Shown in pieces: positions 7,029-14,563 of a stretch of DNA of 30,606 nucleotides. The position numbers and the translations under genes are program-made. The stretch lies in IMG/VR virus record IMGVR_UViG_3300045968_000201, positions 1 to 30,606 of that record; one strand, given 5' to 3'. The notes beneath the pieces are model-generated. The model was not told the DNA's origin, ran no database searches, and worked only from the letters and a program-made list of their open reading frames with translations. Source of the stretch: a virus. Position 1 is the first letter of the stretch, and each line of letters begins with the position of its first letter.

Positions 7029-7526
7029 CTACGCCCCGTCGACCACGTCGGCCAGCGTGTAGTGGTGCGGCGCCTTGTCCTCGTACTTCTTCTTCAGCCT
7101 CTCGACGTGCGCGGTCAGCTCGTCGATCTGTTTCCGATACCCGCCCGGGTACATCCGGTCGTCGGTCAGGTTGCCCTTGGCCCCCGCGTCGACGAGGATC
7201 GCCACGCACGCGAGTAGGTGCGCCAGGTGCGGTAGCCCGGAGTCCGGGTCCTGCTCCTCGCCCTCGAACCAGGCATTGAGATGCCGGCGCGCGGCATCGT
7301 AGTAGATCGAGGCCCGGATGCCGACGGCGCGCCAGTTCGAGCGGCCGTACTTCAGGGCGCCCTCCAGCAGGCCGAGGGAGCCGAGGACCGTGGCCGTCTC
7401 GGGCCAGAGGTGGAGCGGCATCTTGTTCGAGCCGATGACGTCCTTGGGGTTGGACGGCTTCGCCGTCCTGTCGGCGGCGATGATGCGCGCGTTCTCGGTG
7501 AAGGCCTGCGCGACCACGTCACTCAA
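7029..7526 (-). CDS. dATP/dGTP diphosphohydrolase-like protein (DUF5664 / dGTP_diPhyd_N type)
   Basis: This 165-residue alpha-helical protein has the conserved core of the family annotated as dATP/dGTP diphosphohydrolase N-terminal domain. NPKDVIGSNKMPLHLWP (about 27-43) is followed by LLEGALKYGRSNWRAVGIRAS (about 54-74), then the helix YYDAARRHLNAWFEGE with DPDSGLPHLAHLLAC, and finally NLTDDR. Such enzymes would remove pyrophosphate from deoxynucleotides and shape the dNTP pool for phage replication. The start is TTG 7526, overlapping the upstream TGA, with GGAG 8-9 nt before it. A GTG at 7517 is possible. It is the last gene of the replication operon and lies next to an HAD nucleotidase. 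Confidence 0.75.
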   Translation of the reverse strand: MSDVVAQAFTENARIIAADRTAKPSNPKDVIGSNKMPLHLWPETATVLGSLGLLEGALKYGRSNWRAVGIRASIYYDAARRHLNAWFEGEEQDPDSGLPHLAHLLACVAILVDAGAKGNLTDDRMYPGGYRKQIDELTAHVERLKKKYEDKAPHHYTLADVVDGA

Positions 7527-8098
7527 TCGTCGTTCTCCACGTCGTCGATGAACTCGTCCACGGTCTTGACTCGGTAGACGTGGTCGTCGACGAAGTCCGC
7601 ACGGTTGTACATCCGGTCGAGAAGGTAGCTCTTGCAGTACGGGGCCAGGAACGCGGTCTTGACCGCGTTATCCAACCGGTCCTCGATGGCGTAGTCCGCC
7701 GCCAGGCCCTCGGCGATCTGGCCCTTGCGCCCGCTCATGATGACGGACGGGCCGCGGACCCCCTTCCACTCCAGCCAGAGCTGGGTCTGCCGCTTGGCCT
7801 CGACGCCCACGCGGGCCGTCACGAAGTAGACGTCGTGCCGGGCCTGGAGGTCGTCGATCTTCATGAACGTGGTCCCGTCCACAAGGGCCGGCGCCCCGGA
7901 CCAGAAGCCGCGGTCCTCGCGCACCAGGCGCCAGACGGCGGCAATGGCGAGGTTGTCCATGCCTGGGTAGGTCTCGTAGGTCTCCTGCGCGAGGCAGCTC
8001 AGGACCCGGTCGGTGTACCCGTGCGCCTTGGCCAGGCGCGTGAAGGCGGTCATGAAGTCGGCCAGGACGCCGTCGACGTCGAACTGGATGACGGCCAT
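7523..8098 (-). CDS. HAD-family 5'(3')-deoxyribonucleotidase-like phosphatase
   Basis: This 191-residue protein is of the haloacid dehalogenase superfamily. Motif I is FDVDGVLADF (about 5-14), with the nucleophilic Asp and the Asp+2 general acid. Motif II is FVTAR (about 97-101). The Lys of motif III lies in SGRKGQIAEG, and motif IV is YAIEDR with an acidic pair. A cap region with aromatic residues separates motifs I and II. This layout fits mononucleotide phosphatases of the NT5C kind, so dephosphorylation of dNMPs is likely. A phosphatase acting on DNA ends is an alternative. The start ATG 8098 shares its A with the preceding TGA (TGATG). Confidence 0.75.
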   Translation of the reverse strand: MAVIQFDVDGVLADFMTAFTRLAKAHGYTDRVLSCLAQETYETYPGMDNLAIAAVWRLVREDRGFWSGAPALVDGTTFMKIDDLQARHDVYFVTARVGVEAKRQTQLWLEWKGVRGPSVIMSGRKGQIAEGLAADYAIEDRLDNAVKTAFLAPYCKSYLLDRMYNRADFVDDHVYRVKTVDEFIDDVENDD

Positions 8099-8298
8099 CA
8101 GCGGCACCCCGCGAAGTCATACGGAGTCCCGAGCGGGTACTCCCGATGCACGGCCGTCCAGAACGCGGTGCTGGCCGCCTCCCACTCGCTGAACCGCTGG
8201 CGGCGCAGGTCGGCAGCCGCTCCTTCCGCTGCCTGAGCCGCCTTGAACGCCGCCTCCGCCGCACGGGCGGCCGATGCCAGTTCCGCTAGGCGGTCCAT
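8098..8298 (-). CDS. Small Ala-rich coiled-coil protein
   Basis: This 66-residue protein starts at ATG 8298, directly after the TAG of the exonuclease gene. Residues 1-45 form a continuous Ala/Glu/Arg helix with heptad-like spacing (ELASAARAAEAAFKAAQAAE). The tail is aromatic (FWTAVHREYPLGTPYDF). No family was recognised. It sits between exonuclease and nucleotidase genes in a fully coupled operon and could be an adaptor in the replication machinery, but this is position-based inference. Confidence 0.6.
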   Translation of the reverse strand: MDRLAELASAARAAEAAFKAAQAAEGAAADLRRQRFSEWEAASTAFWTAVHREYPLGTPYDFAGCR

Positions 8299-8844
8299 CT
8301 AGGCCATCTCCGACAACACGACGCCCAGTGCCTTGGCCGCCGCGACCACCTGCGCCGCCTGGTACGTCGCGTCACTCAGGGCGTGGTGGGCCAGTACCGC
8401 GGGCGGCGGCGCCTCGACCGGGCCCGGCGACTGGACCAGGGACAGGATCGTGCGCACGTCCCGCTTGCGGTTGTACTTCCAGGGCTCCTTCAGGCCGAGC
8501 ACCTGATACGCGGCCGCGAGGAGGACGCAGTCGAAGTCGGGGCCCTTGGCCCACACGAACGAGTCCGGCACGTACGTCAGGTACCCGTGCAGAGCGTCCA
8601 GCGCCTCGCGCAGGGGGCGGCCCGGGACCAGGGCGCCGCGCGCCTCGGCCGACTGCATCCGCCACCAGCCGACCGTGGCCGTGTCCGTGGTGAGGCCGGC
8701 CATCAGGGAGTCGAAGACGTCGATGGTCCGGTAGAACCGCTCGGCCCCGACCCCGCCCTCGTCGAAGCGGCAGGCCCCGATGCTCAGGATCACGGAGCCG
8801 GGCTTCGTGCCCAGCGTCTCGATGTCCACCATCACATGCTTCAA
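8299..8844 (-). CDS. 3'-5' exonuclease, DnaQ-like (Rv2179c / ExoVIII type)
   Basis: This 181-residue protein has the three exonuclease motifs of the DEDD superfamily: Exo I in HVMVDIETLGTKPG (Asp and Glu near residues 6 and 8), Exo II in VWAKGPDFDCVLLAAAY, and Exo III in LAHHALSDATYQA (His and Asp five residues apart). The opening and the SVILSIGACRFD segment match the Rv2179c-like group that includes phage DexA/ExoVIII-type exonucleases. I took TTG 8844, overlapping the previous TGA, because related proteins begin with MKHVM. GTG 8835 and ATG 8832 are alternatives. It probably degrades DNA or RNA ends during replication or host takeover. Confidence 0.82.
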   Translation of the reverse strand: MKHVMVDIETLGTKPGSVILSIGACRFDEGGVGAERFYRTIDVFDSLMAGLTTDTATVGWWRMQSAEARGALVPGRPLREALDALHGYLTYVPDSFVWAKGPDFDCVLLAAAYQVLGLKEPWKYNRKRDVRTILSLVQSPGPVEAPPPAVLAHHALSDATYQAAQVVAAAKALGVVLSEMA

Positions 8845-9113
8845 GTCCGCGCCGCTCTCTTCCTGGCCCGCGCCCACGCGATCCGCGCGTCGAGGTAGGG
8901 CCGGTAAAGGGTTCCGTTCTCGCGCCTGAACTGCTCGAACAGGGCCTCGTCCCAGCCGCCGGCGGGGTGGAGGATCAGGTCCGGCTGCTGACTGTGGTCG
9001 CTGAACTTCTGGACCCGGTGCCCGCGCTCGTACAGCTCGAAGACCGCCGGGTTCGCGATCCACTCGTCAGCGACCACGATGGTCAGGGGCTGGTTAGTTT
9101 TTCCTTTGGCCAC
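8841..9113 (-). CDS. Hypothetical protein, small alpha/beta domain
   Basis: This 90-residue protein starts at GTG 9113, overlapping the upstream TAG by one base. The N-terminal half reads like a Rossmann-type strand-helix unit: LTIVVADEW, then VFELYERGHRVQKF, then QPDLILHPAGGWDE. It looks like a small domain monitoring or binding a nucleotide-like ligand. The C-terminus is an Arg/Ala-rich helix. Phage genomes contain similar short proteins of unknown role. No motif identifies a function here. Confidence 0.6.
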   Translation of the reverse strand: MAKGKTNQPLTIVVADEWIANPAVFELYERGHRVQKFSDHSQQPDLILHPAGGWDEALFEQFRRENGTLYRPYLDARIAWARARKRAART

Positions 9114-9346
9114 TACTGCCCCGCCCGCTTCCCGACGTAGCCGCCCAGGATCGTCTGGCGGCTGCGCCGCGCGTCCTCGATCAGGGCCTCGGCGTGCGCC
9201 CGGTTCCGGCGCTGGCGCTTGGTCATCGAGGGCGGGCCCGGGTTGAAGCGCGCGTGGCGCGCCTGCCAGCTCGACGGCCGCAACTCCGGCGACGCGGACG
9301 CCGCGAGCTTCGGTGAGTCCGGATTACCAGTCCTGTACTTGGTCAA
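9113..9346 (-). CDS. Basic hypothetical protein downstream of DNA polymerase
   Basis: This 77-residue, strongly basic protein has the C-terminal half MTKRQRRNRAHAEALIEDARRSRQ as an Arg-rich helix. The first 40 residues are Pro/Ser-rich and look unstructured. The likely start is TTG 9346, with GGAGGGG four bases before it. An ATG at residue 41 would give only 37 residues. The ribosome-binding site is part of the 24-bp repeat at 9352-9375 that also precedes another early gene. No family was recognised. The charge suggests nucleic-acid contact. Confidence 0.5.
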   Translation of the reverse strand: MTKYRTGNPDSPKLAASASPELRPSSWQARHARFNPGPPSMTKRQRRNRAHAEALIEDARRSRQTILGGYVGKRAGQ

Positions 9347-9351
9347 TGTCC

Positions 9352-9375
9352 CCTCCGCCCCTGATAGACCCCGGC
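9352..9375 (-). repeat. 24-bp repeat, copy 1 (leader element after DNA polymerase)
   Basis: Positions 9352-9375 are identical to 16616-16639. On the coding (minus) strand it reads GCCGGGGTCTATCA, then GGGGCGGAGG. Here it lies between the polymerase stop and the TTG of the next gene and supplies that gene's GGAGG. The first 14 bases also occur at 20920-20933 on the plus strand. Confidence 0.85.
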
Positions 9376-11243
9376 TACGCGGCCCGGCGCTTGAACGTGG
9401 CCGGGAACGTGGCGTCGTGGCCATTGATCCTGAAGACCCGGTTCGTGATCGGCGCCGCGATCCCGACGAACTCGGCCTCGCGCTCGGCGGCCACCTGCCA
9501 GGTCTGCGCGTCGTGGGCCCCGAAGACCAGGCGGGCCCAGGGGGCCGCCGCCTTGATGAGCAGGGCCGTGGTCACGTAGATGTCCGAGACCCCGCCCTGC
9601 ATTGGGTGGTTGCTGCCCTCGCGCTTACGCGCGTTGGGCCACTGCGAGGTCAGGCGCCGGGGCCGGCCCATGAAGGTGCGGACCATGCCCGTGGCGGCGC
9701 CCTCGTGGTCGAGCTTGGCCCAGTAGGCCGGGATGGCTGGGTGCAGGGCCAAGTAAGCGTCACTCGCCTTGACCAGGGTGTTGCCGTCGAGGCCCAGGGC
9801 CGACACGCCCGGGATGTCAGTGGCGTTCTTGGCCAGGCCGCGGTAGTGAAGCCGGAACCCGAAACGCTTCGCGAACCCGCGCTGCGTCTCGATGACGTCG
9901 GCGGCGTAGCCGCCGCCCGCGAAGATCGCCGCGCGGTTGACCTCGTGGACGTCCTCGCCCCGCGCGTACGCGTCGAGGTAGACCTGGTCGTCGGCCAGGT
10001 ACGCAAGCAACCGGATCTCGATCTGGCTCCAGTCCCACCCGATCCAGACCGTGCCCGGGTCCGGGCACACCAGGCCCGCGGTCTCGCCCTTCATCTGCTG
10101 GAGGGCGGGGCCGACGTAGGAGTGCCGGCCCGTGGCCTGGGTGTGCTGGCGCAGCTCGGGGTAGACGCGCGCCCGTGGAACGGGCGTCGCGTTCACCAGT
10201 TCGATGCACGGCATGACGTAGTGCGTGAGCCGCTGGTTCGCCCCGGCGTAAAGATACTTCGCTTCGAGCAGGCCATTGCCGCCCGCCTCGACGGCGTCGA
10301 CGGCCGCCTCCAGCGTCGGCTCCTCGTCCGGGTCCCACTCCGTCCCCACCATGCGGCGCAACGTCGCAAGCGCGTCCTTGCCGAGGGTCGGGCCCGCCTC
10401 CGGGTCCCACTTGGCGTGCTTGGGCATCTGCTCGGGGAGGCCGTAGACCTTGTGCGTCCACTGCTTCATGGCGTCGGGCGAGCTGAGGTTCATGAGCGGG
10501 TTGCCCGTGTAGCCCCAGGCCAGGCGGCGCGCGGACTCGACGCGCGCCCCGTACTTGTGGTACAGGTCGACGGCCACCTTCGGGTCGACGCGGACGCCCG
10601 CCTCCTCGCCCTCGATCCCGATGTCGATGAACGGGATCGACATGGTGCGGTAGACGTGGTGGGCCTGCGGGTCGGCGGCAAACTGGCGGTCCTGGTCCTT
10701 CTTGATCCAGTACGTGGCGACCAGGTCGCCGGCGTTGTACTCGCGCGGGTTCGACTTCTTCAGGTGCTTGAAGTCGGGGAGCCGGCCGTAGCGGCGGTTG
10801 ACGTCGCCCAGGCGGTGCGCCTCCTCGGAGTGCAGGACCGCGTCGGCCAGCATGGTGTCTTCGAGGCGGGCGTGCATCGCCGGCCAGATGACGAAACCAA
10901 ACTCGCGCATCTTCCGGATGTCGGCGTCGGCGTTGTGGTAGATCGTGACGCCGTCGGTCACCAGGCGCTCGATGCGCTTGGCCACCCAGTGCCTTGTGTG
11001 GACCGGCAGGGCCAACCAGTCGAGCTGAACCACGAGTCTGTCGTTCCCGACGCCGATCAATTCCAAGGCGCCGTCTGGCAAGTCCCGACCACAACCGCAC
11101 GGGTCCTCGTCGTCGTCGTTCTTCTTTGCGCGGTGCCACTCCAGGTCTATGACGCGCTCGTCCTCCAGGGCGGCCTGGTCTAGAGCCTGCGGCGACTCCA
11201 GGATCTCGGGCAGGAACGCACGCAGGGCGGCGAGGTCGTTCAT
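9375..11243 (-). CDS. DNA polymerase, family A, with 3'-5' exonuclease
   Basis: This 622-residue replicative polymerase has an N-terminal proofreading domain with VIDLEW (Asp33, Glu35), YHNADADIRKM (Exo II) and EYNAGDLVATYW (Exo III, Y-x3-D). Polymerase motif A is DWSQIEIR at about 404-411. Motif B, on the O-helix, has Arg455, Lys459 and Phe463 (RGFAKRFGFRLHY). Motif C is GAHDAQ at about 575-580. Two oddities: motif C has HDA where family A enzymes usually have HDE, and the O-helix has Arg in place of the usual Gly after the aromatic residue. The start ATG 11243 overlaps the upstream stop (ATGA). Length lies between E. coli Pol I Klenow and T7 polymerase. It is the central enzyme of the replication operon. 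Confidence 0.92.
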   Translation of the reverse strand: MNDLAALRAFLPEILESPQALDQAALEDERVIDLEWHRAKKNDDDEDPCGCGRDLPDGALELIGVGNDRLVVQLDWLALPVHTRHWVAKRIERLVTDGVTIYHNADADIRKMREFGFVIWPAMHARLEDTMLADAVLHSEEAHRLGDVNRRYGRLPDFKHLKKSNPREYNAGDLVATYWIKKDQDRQFAADPQAHHVYRTMSIPFIDIGIEGEEAGVRVDPKVAVDLYHKYGARVESARRLAWGYTGNPLMNLSSPDAMKQWTHKVYGLPEQMPKHAKWDPEAGPTLGKDALATLRRMVGTEWDPDEEPTLEAAVDAVEAGGNGLLEAKYLYAGANQRLTHYVMPCIELVNATPVPRARVYPELRQHTQATGRHSYVGPALQQMKGETAGLVCPDPGTVWIGWDWSQIEIRLLAYLADDQVYLDAYARGEDVHEVNRAAIFAGGGYAADVIETQRGFAKRFGFRLHYRGLAKNATDIPGVSALGLDGNTLVKASDAYLALHPAIPAYWAKLDHEGAATGMVRTFMGRPRRLTSQWPNARKREGSNHPMQGGVSDIYVTTALLIKAAAPWARLVFGAHDAQTWQVAAEREAEFVGIAAPITNRVFRINGHDATFPATFKRRAA

Positions 11244-11395
11244 GCGGGGGTCAGCTCGTACCCGCACTTGCAGCACCGGCGCGCGGAGTTGTACTCGCCG
11301 CGCGGGGCGCGGCAGTCCCTGCGGTGTTCTATGTGCCAGCAGTGGTCGCACGCGTCCTGCGGGCCGAAGAGCCAGGTGCGGAGCCAGTCACCCAT
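11240..11395 (-). CDS. Zinc-finger mini-protein upstream of the polymerase
   Basis: This 51-residue protein is encoded in a different frame from its neighbours. It starts at ATG 11395 inside the end of the resolvase gene (ATGGGTGA) and stops within the polymerase ATG. It contains CDHCWH (about 16-21), a further Cys at 28 and CCKCGYEL (about 41-48), enough for a zinc-binding fold. The two overlaps make coupling from the resolvase to the polymerase likely. No specific family was recognised. Nucleic-acid or protein binding is the usual role for such domains. Confidence 0.65.
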   Translation of the reverse strand: MGDWLRTWLFGPQDACDHCWHIEHRRDCRAPRGEYNSARRCCKCGYELTPA

Positions 11396-11861
11396 TGGTA
11401 CGTCTCCCGTATTCGGCTATGAGCAGGGCCTCGGCCCGGCCGTCGTCCTGTTTTCTAGTGAAGTAGTGGGCGGCCTGGGGGAAGAGGAGGGACGCGCGAT
11501 ACCTGGCTACGTCCTTATCTTTGCCGAGGCCGTCCATCATCGTTGCCTTCCAGCGGGCGGGCTCGACCTCGGTCAACGAGTAGCCGATGCCGACCACCTC
11601 GCCGCGCCATTCGCCGTACCCGCGCCCGAATGTAAACATCGAGCGGGGCGAAGCCCCGGGCTGGCTGTGGACCTTCTCGATGAAAAAGCGCACCTCGGAC
11701 GCGCGGGCATGCCAGCGCATGAGTAGCTTCCGCATCGCGAGCAAGTCCATGACCGTCTTGTCACCGACCACCAAAGTCGGGGCGTCGTAAACCTCGATGG
11801 CGTTGCCGTCAATGGCGCCGAGGGCGCCTTTGTGGCCGGGGTCGCAACCGAGCCAGATCAA
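11388..11861 (-). CDS. RuvC-like Holliday-junction resolvase
   Basis: This 157-residue protein has an RNase H-like fold typical of RuvC. WLGCDPGHKGALGAID at the N-terminus carries the first catalytic Asp (residue 7). FFIEKVHSQPG carries the Glu near residue 69. The KDKDVARYRASLLFP segment and the later DDGRAEALLIAEYG helix supply the C-terminal acidic pair. This enzyme should cut branched DNA from recombination or replication before packaging. The start is TTG 11861, overlapping the upstream TGA and preceded by GGAG at 8 nt. Its place between a putative nuclease and the polymerase fits a replication/recombination module. Confidence 0.82.
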   Translation of the reverse strand: MIWLGCDPGHKGALGAIDGNAIEVYDAPTLVVGDKTVMDLLAMRKLLMRWHARASEVRFFIEKVHSQPGASPRSMFTFGRGYGEWRGEVVGIGYSLTEVEPARWKATMMDGLGKDKDVARYRASLLFPQAAHYFTRKQDDGRAEALLIAEYGRRTNG

Positions 11862-12316
11862 GCGGCCGCTCCACGGAAGAGGTGCATACGTTTGTCCAGC
11901 GCCCAAGCCTCCCGCATAGCGACGCCCGCCTTGGCATGCGCCACTTCTGCAGCCGTCGCGACCCAAAACTCGTAGTCGAACGGCCGGTCCAGGTTCAGGC
12001 GCACGAACACGAATAGATCGGCCTTACTGCGGGGTCCGTAAACCGAGGCCCCCGACTTCGTCGTGTGCCGGTTAGTCAGACACGCGGTGGCATAGGAACC
12101 CATGCCCGCGGGCCGCGAGGTAACTACGGACGCCCACGGAAGGCGCCTGCGGTTGTTGTTCAGACTGACTGTCTTTACCTGGACGTGCTGCCGGCCCAGG
12201 AACACATCTATGCCGTCGATGTCGACAGAGATGACAGCCGCAGGAACGCCGAGATGAGCAGCCAGCAACACGACTGCCATCTCAGCGATCTTGGTCTTGC
12301 GGGTCGAGTCGTTCAC
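11858..12316 (-). CDS. Putative nuclease-like protein (possible PD-(D/E)XK variant)
   Basis: This 152-residue protein starts at GTG 12316, which shares its G with the upstream TAG. After a helix (KIAEMAVVLLAAHLG) it shows VDIDGIDVFLGRQHVQVKTV. An Asp on one strand followed by Q-x-K on the next is a known variant of the PD-(D/E)XK nuclease core. A later strand, SKADLFVFVRLN, and an aromatic FWVATAAEV resemble restriction-endonuclease-like folds. The match is short and the assignment is tentative. It lies next to the RuvC-like gene, consistent with DNA processing. A non-catalytic DNA-binding protein is the alternative. Confidence 0.5.
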   Translation of the reverse strand: MNDSTRKTKIAEMAVVLLAAHLGVPAAVISVDIDGIDVFLGRQHVQVKTVSLNNNRRRLPWASVVTSRPAGMGSYATACLTNRHTTKSGASVYGPRSKADLFVFVRLNLDRPFDYEFWVATAAEVAHAKAGVAMREAWALDKRMHLFRGAAA

Positions 12317-12567
12317 TACGCCAGCAACAGCTTCAGCGCCTCGCGGCGCTCTTCGGTCGTGTTGATCGAAAAGATATGCTGGCTGTACTGGCCCGGCCAC
12401 GCGACGTACACCGGCAAGGTGCAGTCGAGCAGAAGGTCGATTTTTTCATCGACCGTGCAGGCGAACACGGGCTCGCCGTTGTCGTCGTCGGGGGCCAGGT
12501 CGAAAACGGTCACAAGATCTTCCTGCATCGGAATGTTGTGAGTGAACGGACGGAAGGTTCTCGCCAT
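12316..12567 (-). CDS. Hypothetical acidic protein
   Basis: This 83-residue protein starts at ATG 12567 with a good GAGGAGA ribosome-binding site about 9 nt upstream. The composition is acidic in the middle (FDLAPDDDNGEPVF), with predicted strands (LPVYVAWPGQYSQHIFSI) and a C-terminal helix (EERREALKLLL). No family was recognised. It lies between helicase and nuclease genes and is translated together with the latter. A small regulator or DNA mimic is conceivable, but the sequence gives no proof. Confidence 0.6.
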   Translation of the reverse strand: MARTFRPFTHNIPMQEDLVTVFDLAPDDDNGEPVFACTVDEKIDLLLDCTLPVYVAWPGQYSQHIFSINTTEERREALKLLLA

Positions 12568-12581
12568 TGCTGGTTGTCTCC

Positions 12582-14132
12582 TCAGCGAATTGTTAGGGTT
12601 GGTCCGTCAAAGAAGAGCGCACCCGTTGCCACGGCTCCGTCACGCTGCTTGGCCACGTTGACTTCAAGCGCCGGGCCGTCCTCGCGGTACAGGAGGACGA
12701 CGTTGTCGGCGTCGTGCTCTAGCTGGCCCGACTCGCGCAGCGAGCCCAGGCTCGGGCGCCAGTTCGCGTTGGCCTTCTCCGGTCGCGAGAGCGAGGACGC
12801 CACAACGAACGGGATGTCGGACGACACGGCCAGCTTGATGAGCGCATCGCTCACATGCTCGACACGCTGCCGCCCGTCGAGCCGCCCGCCCGGGTCGGCC
12901 AGTTTCTGGAGGTAGTCGAGCATCACCAGGCCGATCTGGCCCGGCGCGTACTCGGCCAGGACGGAGCCGATGCCCTCGACCGTCCGCGCCCTGGTCTCGA
13001 TCCAGAACGGGGCGCCGCGCAGTTCCTCCGCGGCCTGGGCCAGGAGGGTCCGCTGGCCGTCGATCAGGTCGTTGTGCTTCAGGTTCTCCAGCGGGATCTT
13101 CGTCATCTGGGTCAGGACGCGGCGCAGCAGGCGCGTCCCACTCATCTCCAGCGTGACGAAGAGCACGCCGGCGCCCGACTCCCAGGTGTGCCGCGCGATC
13201 TGGAGCATGAGCGCCGTCTTGCCCGTGCCGGGCCGGCCGCCCAGCAGCGTCGTGGTCCCGGGCTCGAACCCGCCGCCCAGCATCTGGTCCAGGTCCTTGA
13301 GGCCCGTGCTCCGCGCGGGCTTGCCCTTGCCCGCGATCAGGTCGAGCGTGGCCTGGACCAGGTCCGCGGCGCGCGGGGCCTGCGACGTGGGCGCGCCGCC
13401 TTCACGCGAGGCAATGGACTCGACGCACTTACGCACGTCAGACTCGGGAAACGGCGGGGTGCACAAGGCCGCCCAGGCCCGTAAGACAGCCTGGACAGCC
13501 TCAGCGGGCAGGCCCTTACCTAGGAAGTAGCCCGCCAGCCTTGTGCACGCATCGTCGCGGCCGCCCTCGCCGACACCGCCGAGTAGCTGGGAGACCCAGT
13601 CCCCCGCCGGCTGCGCCGGCGTTGCCTGGGGACGGTTGTTGCCCAGCAGGGACAACAACGCCGGCGGAGGCAACGGCAGCGGCTTGCCAAAGGGCTCACC
13701 ACTGGCCCAGGTGTAGGTCCCGCCGTTCGGATGCACCGAGGGCGGCGCCACCACGTACCCGCCGTCCCCGCGCACGTCGACCTTCTCGACCACGCCCGTG
13801 CGGTTACCCATGGTTCCTGCGAACCATATGTGGGCGCCCTTCCCCGTCGTCGCCACGGGCGCGTCCGCGGGGATCACGATGCCCGCCGCCTCCAGGCGCT
13901 CCCGTGCCTCGAACGAGTCGAGGTCCAGAACGAACCGCCCGCCCCCCGTGGCCACGCCGATGTTGGCCTCGGGCTCCACGGTCCACCACTCGGTCACCTG
14001 GGCGATGTCCGTCGTGGCGTCCTTCACGCCATGGGGCGCGAGGGCGCCCAGTGGCTGCTTCTGGCCCGGGATGAGCGGAAAGACGGGCCAGCCGTTGAGG
14101 GCGTATGTGAGGGCGGCTTCGAGTAGGCTCAC
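12582..14132 (-). CDS. Primase-polymerase / DnaB-type helicase fusion
   Basis: This 516-residue bifunctional replication protein starts with a primase-polymerase domain (about 1-160). It carries GWPVFPLIPGQKQPL, the metal-binding VLDLD (Asp70, Asp72), TTGKGAHIWF (His about 101) and DVRGDGGYVVAPPS, the signature of the prim-pol family. A primase C-terminal-like linker (about 180-245) follows, and then a RecA-fold helicase with Walker A GGRPGTGKTA (about 298-307) and Walker B GLVMLDY (about 401-407). ASSLSRPEKAN resembles DnaB motif H3, and an arginine-rich end region follows. It should synthesise primers and unwind the fork. The start is GTG 14132, overlapping the upstream TGA, with GGCGG nearby. 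Confidence 0.88.
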   Translation of the reverse strand: MSLLEAALTYALNGWPVFPLIPGQKQPLGALAPHGVKDATTDIAQVTEWWTVEPEANIGVATGGGRFVLDLDSFEARERLEAAGIVIPADAPVATTGKGAHIWFAGTMGNRTGVVEKVDVRGDGGYVVAPPSVHPNGGTYTWASGEPFGKPLPLPPPALLSLLGNNRPQATPAQPAGDWVSQLLGGVGEGGRDDACTRLAGYFLGKGLPAEAVQAVLRAWAALCTPPFPESDVRKCVESIASREGGAPTSQAPRAADLVQATLDLIAGKGKPARSTGLKDLDQMLGGGFEPGTTTLLGGRPGTGKTALMLQIARHTWESGAGVLFVTLEMSGTRLLRRVLTQMTKIPLENLKHNDLIDGQRTLLAQAAEELRGAPFWIETRARTVEGIGSVLAEYAPGQIGLVMLDYLQKLADPGGRLDGRQRVEHVSDALIKLAVSSDIPFVVASSLSRPEKANANWRPSLGSLRESGQLEHDADNVVLLYREDGPALEVNVAKQRDGAVATGALFFDGPTLTIR

Positions 14133-14236
14133 TTCGCCGCCTTGCACTTCGCGTGCAGCGGCTCGTCGGACCCGCCACGCGCCAGGCCGCACGTCGGGCA
14201 CTTCGGGATCGGCTTGGGGGCGAAGCTCTTCGTCAT
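14129..14236 (-). CDS. Zinc-binding mini-protein (35 aa)
   Basis: This is a very short gene starting at ATG 14236 within the stop of the preceding gene (ATGA). It ends in the GTGA start/stop overlap with the helicase. The product contains CPTCG (about 13-17) and, 14 residues on, HAKC, which together could hold one zinc ion. The coding potential is supported by coupling on both sides rather than by length. Function is unknown. Confidence 0.5.
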   Translation of the reverse strand: MTKSFAPKPIPKCPTCGLARGGSDEPLHAKCKAAK

Positions 14237-14412
14237 GCCTCGTCCAAGAGCCGCTGGTAGAAGTCGACCAGGATCTTGAGGATGGCCCGCTTGTCTGCCT
14301 TCGAGACCGCGTCGTCGCGGGCCGTGAACCGCTGCTCGGGCAGGTCGACGGTGAGCGTCTTGCCCGACGGCAGCGTGAAGACCTTGTGGAGACGGTGTGC
14401 GACGCTAACCAC
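14233..14412 (-). CDS. Hypothetical protein, strand-rich head and helical tail
   Basis: This 59-residue protein starts at GTG 14412, immediately before the stop of the zinc-ribbon gene upstream (GTGGTTAG overlap). The first half looks like beta strands (HKVFTLPSGKTLTVDLPEQRFTA). The second is an amphipathic helix (KADKRAILKILVDFYQRLL). It resembles a small adaptor domain, but no family was recognised. It is coupled to the tiny zinc-binding protein that precedes the helicase. Confidence 0.55.
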   Translation of the reverse strand: MVSVAHRLHKVFTLPSGKTLTVDLPEQRFTARDDAVSKADKRAILKILVDFYQRLLDEA

Positions 14413-14563
14413 GGTATGGCCTCTCCTGTACGACCTCACGCACGCGCCCGCAGTGGAAGCACGAGAAGCTGGACACGTACGCGGTCTCGTCGCGGTCGAC
14501 ATTGTTCAGGCGCCAGGCGTTGGCGCCGCAGCGGCACTTGTCGTCGAGCTGGTAGAGGGCCAT
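14405..14563 (-). CDS. Zinc-ribbon mini-protein
   Basis: This 52-residue protein has KCRCGANAWRL (first Cys pair, about residues 10-12) and SCFHCGRV (second pair, about 36-39) around a short beta hairpin, the classical zinc-ribbon form. The start ATG 14563 overlaps the upstream TGA (TGATG). It is one of about ten zinc-ribbon-like mini-proteins in this phage. The domain often binds DNA, RNA or a protein partner, and the sequence alone does not decide which. Confidence 0.65.
   Translation of the reverse strand: MALYQLDDKCRCGANAWRLNNVDRDETAYVSSFSCFHCGRVREVVQERPYRG

Noticed and set aside
9219-11183. Long plus-strand open frame opposite the DNA polymerase
   Set aside because: Polymerase motifs are clear on the minus strand. 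The plus-strand product is a low-complexity shadow.
7029-11243. Idea that the phage uses 2-aminoadenine instead of adenine
   Set aside because: Only the diphosphohydrolase-like protein is suggestive. No PurZ-like synthetase or DatZ-like HD protein was found in the window.
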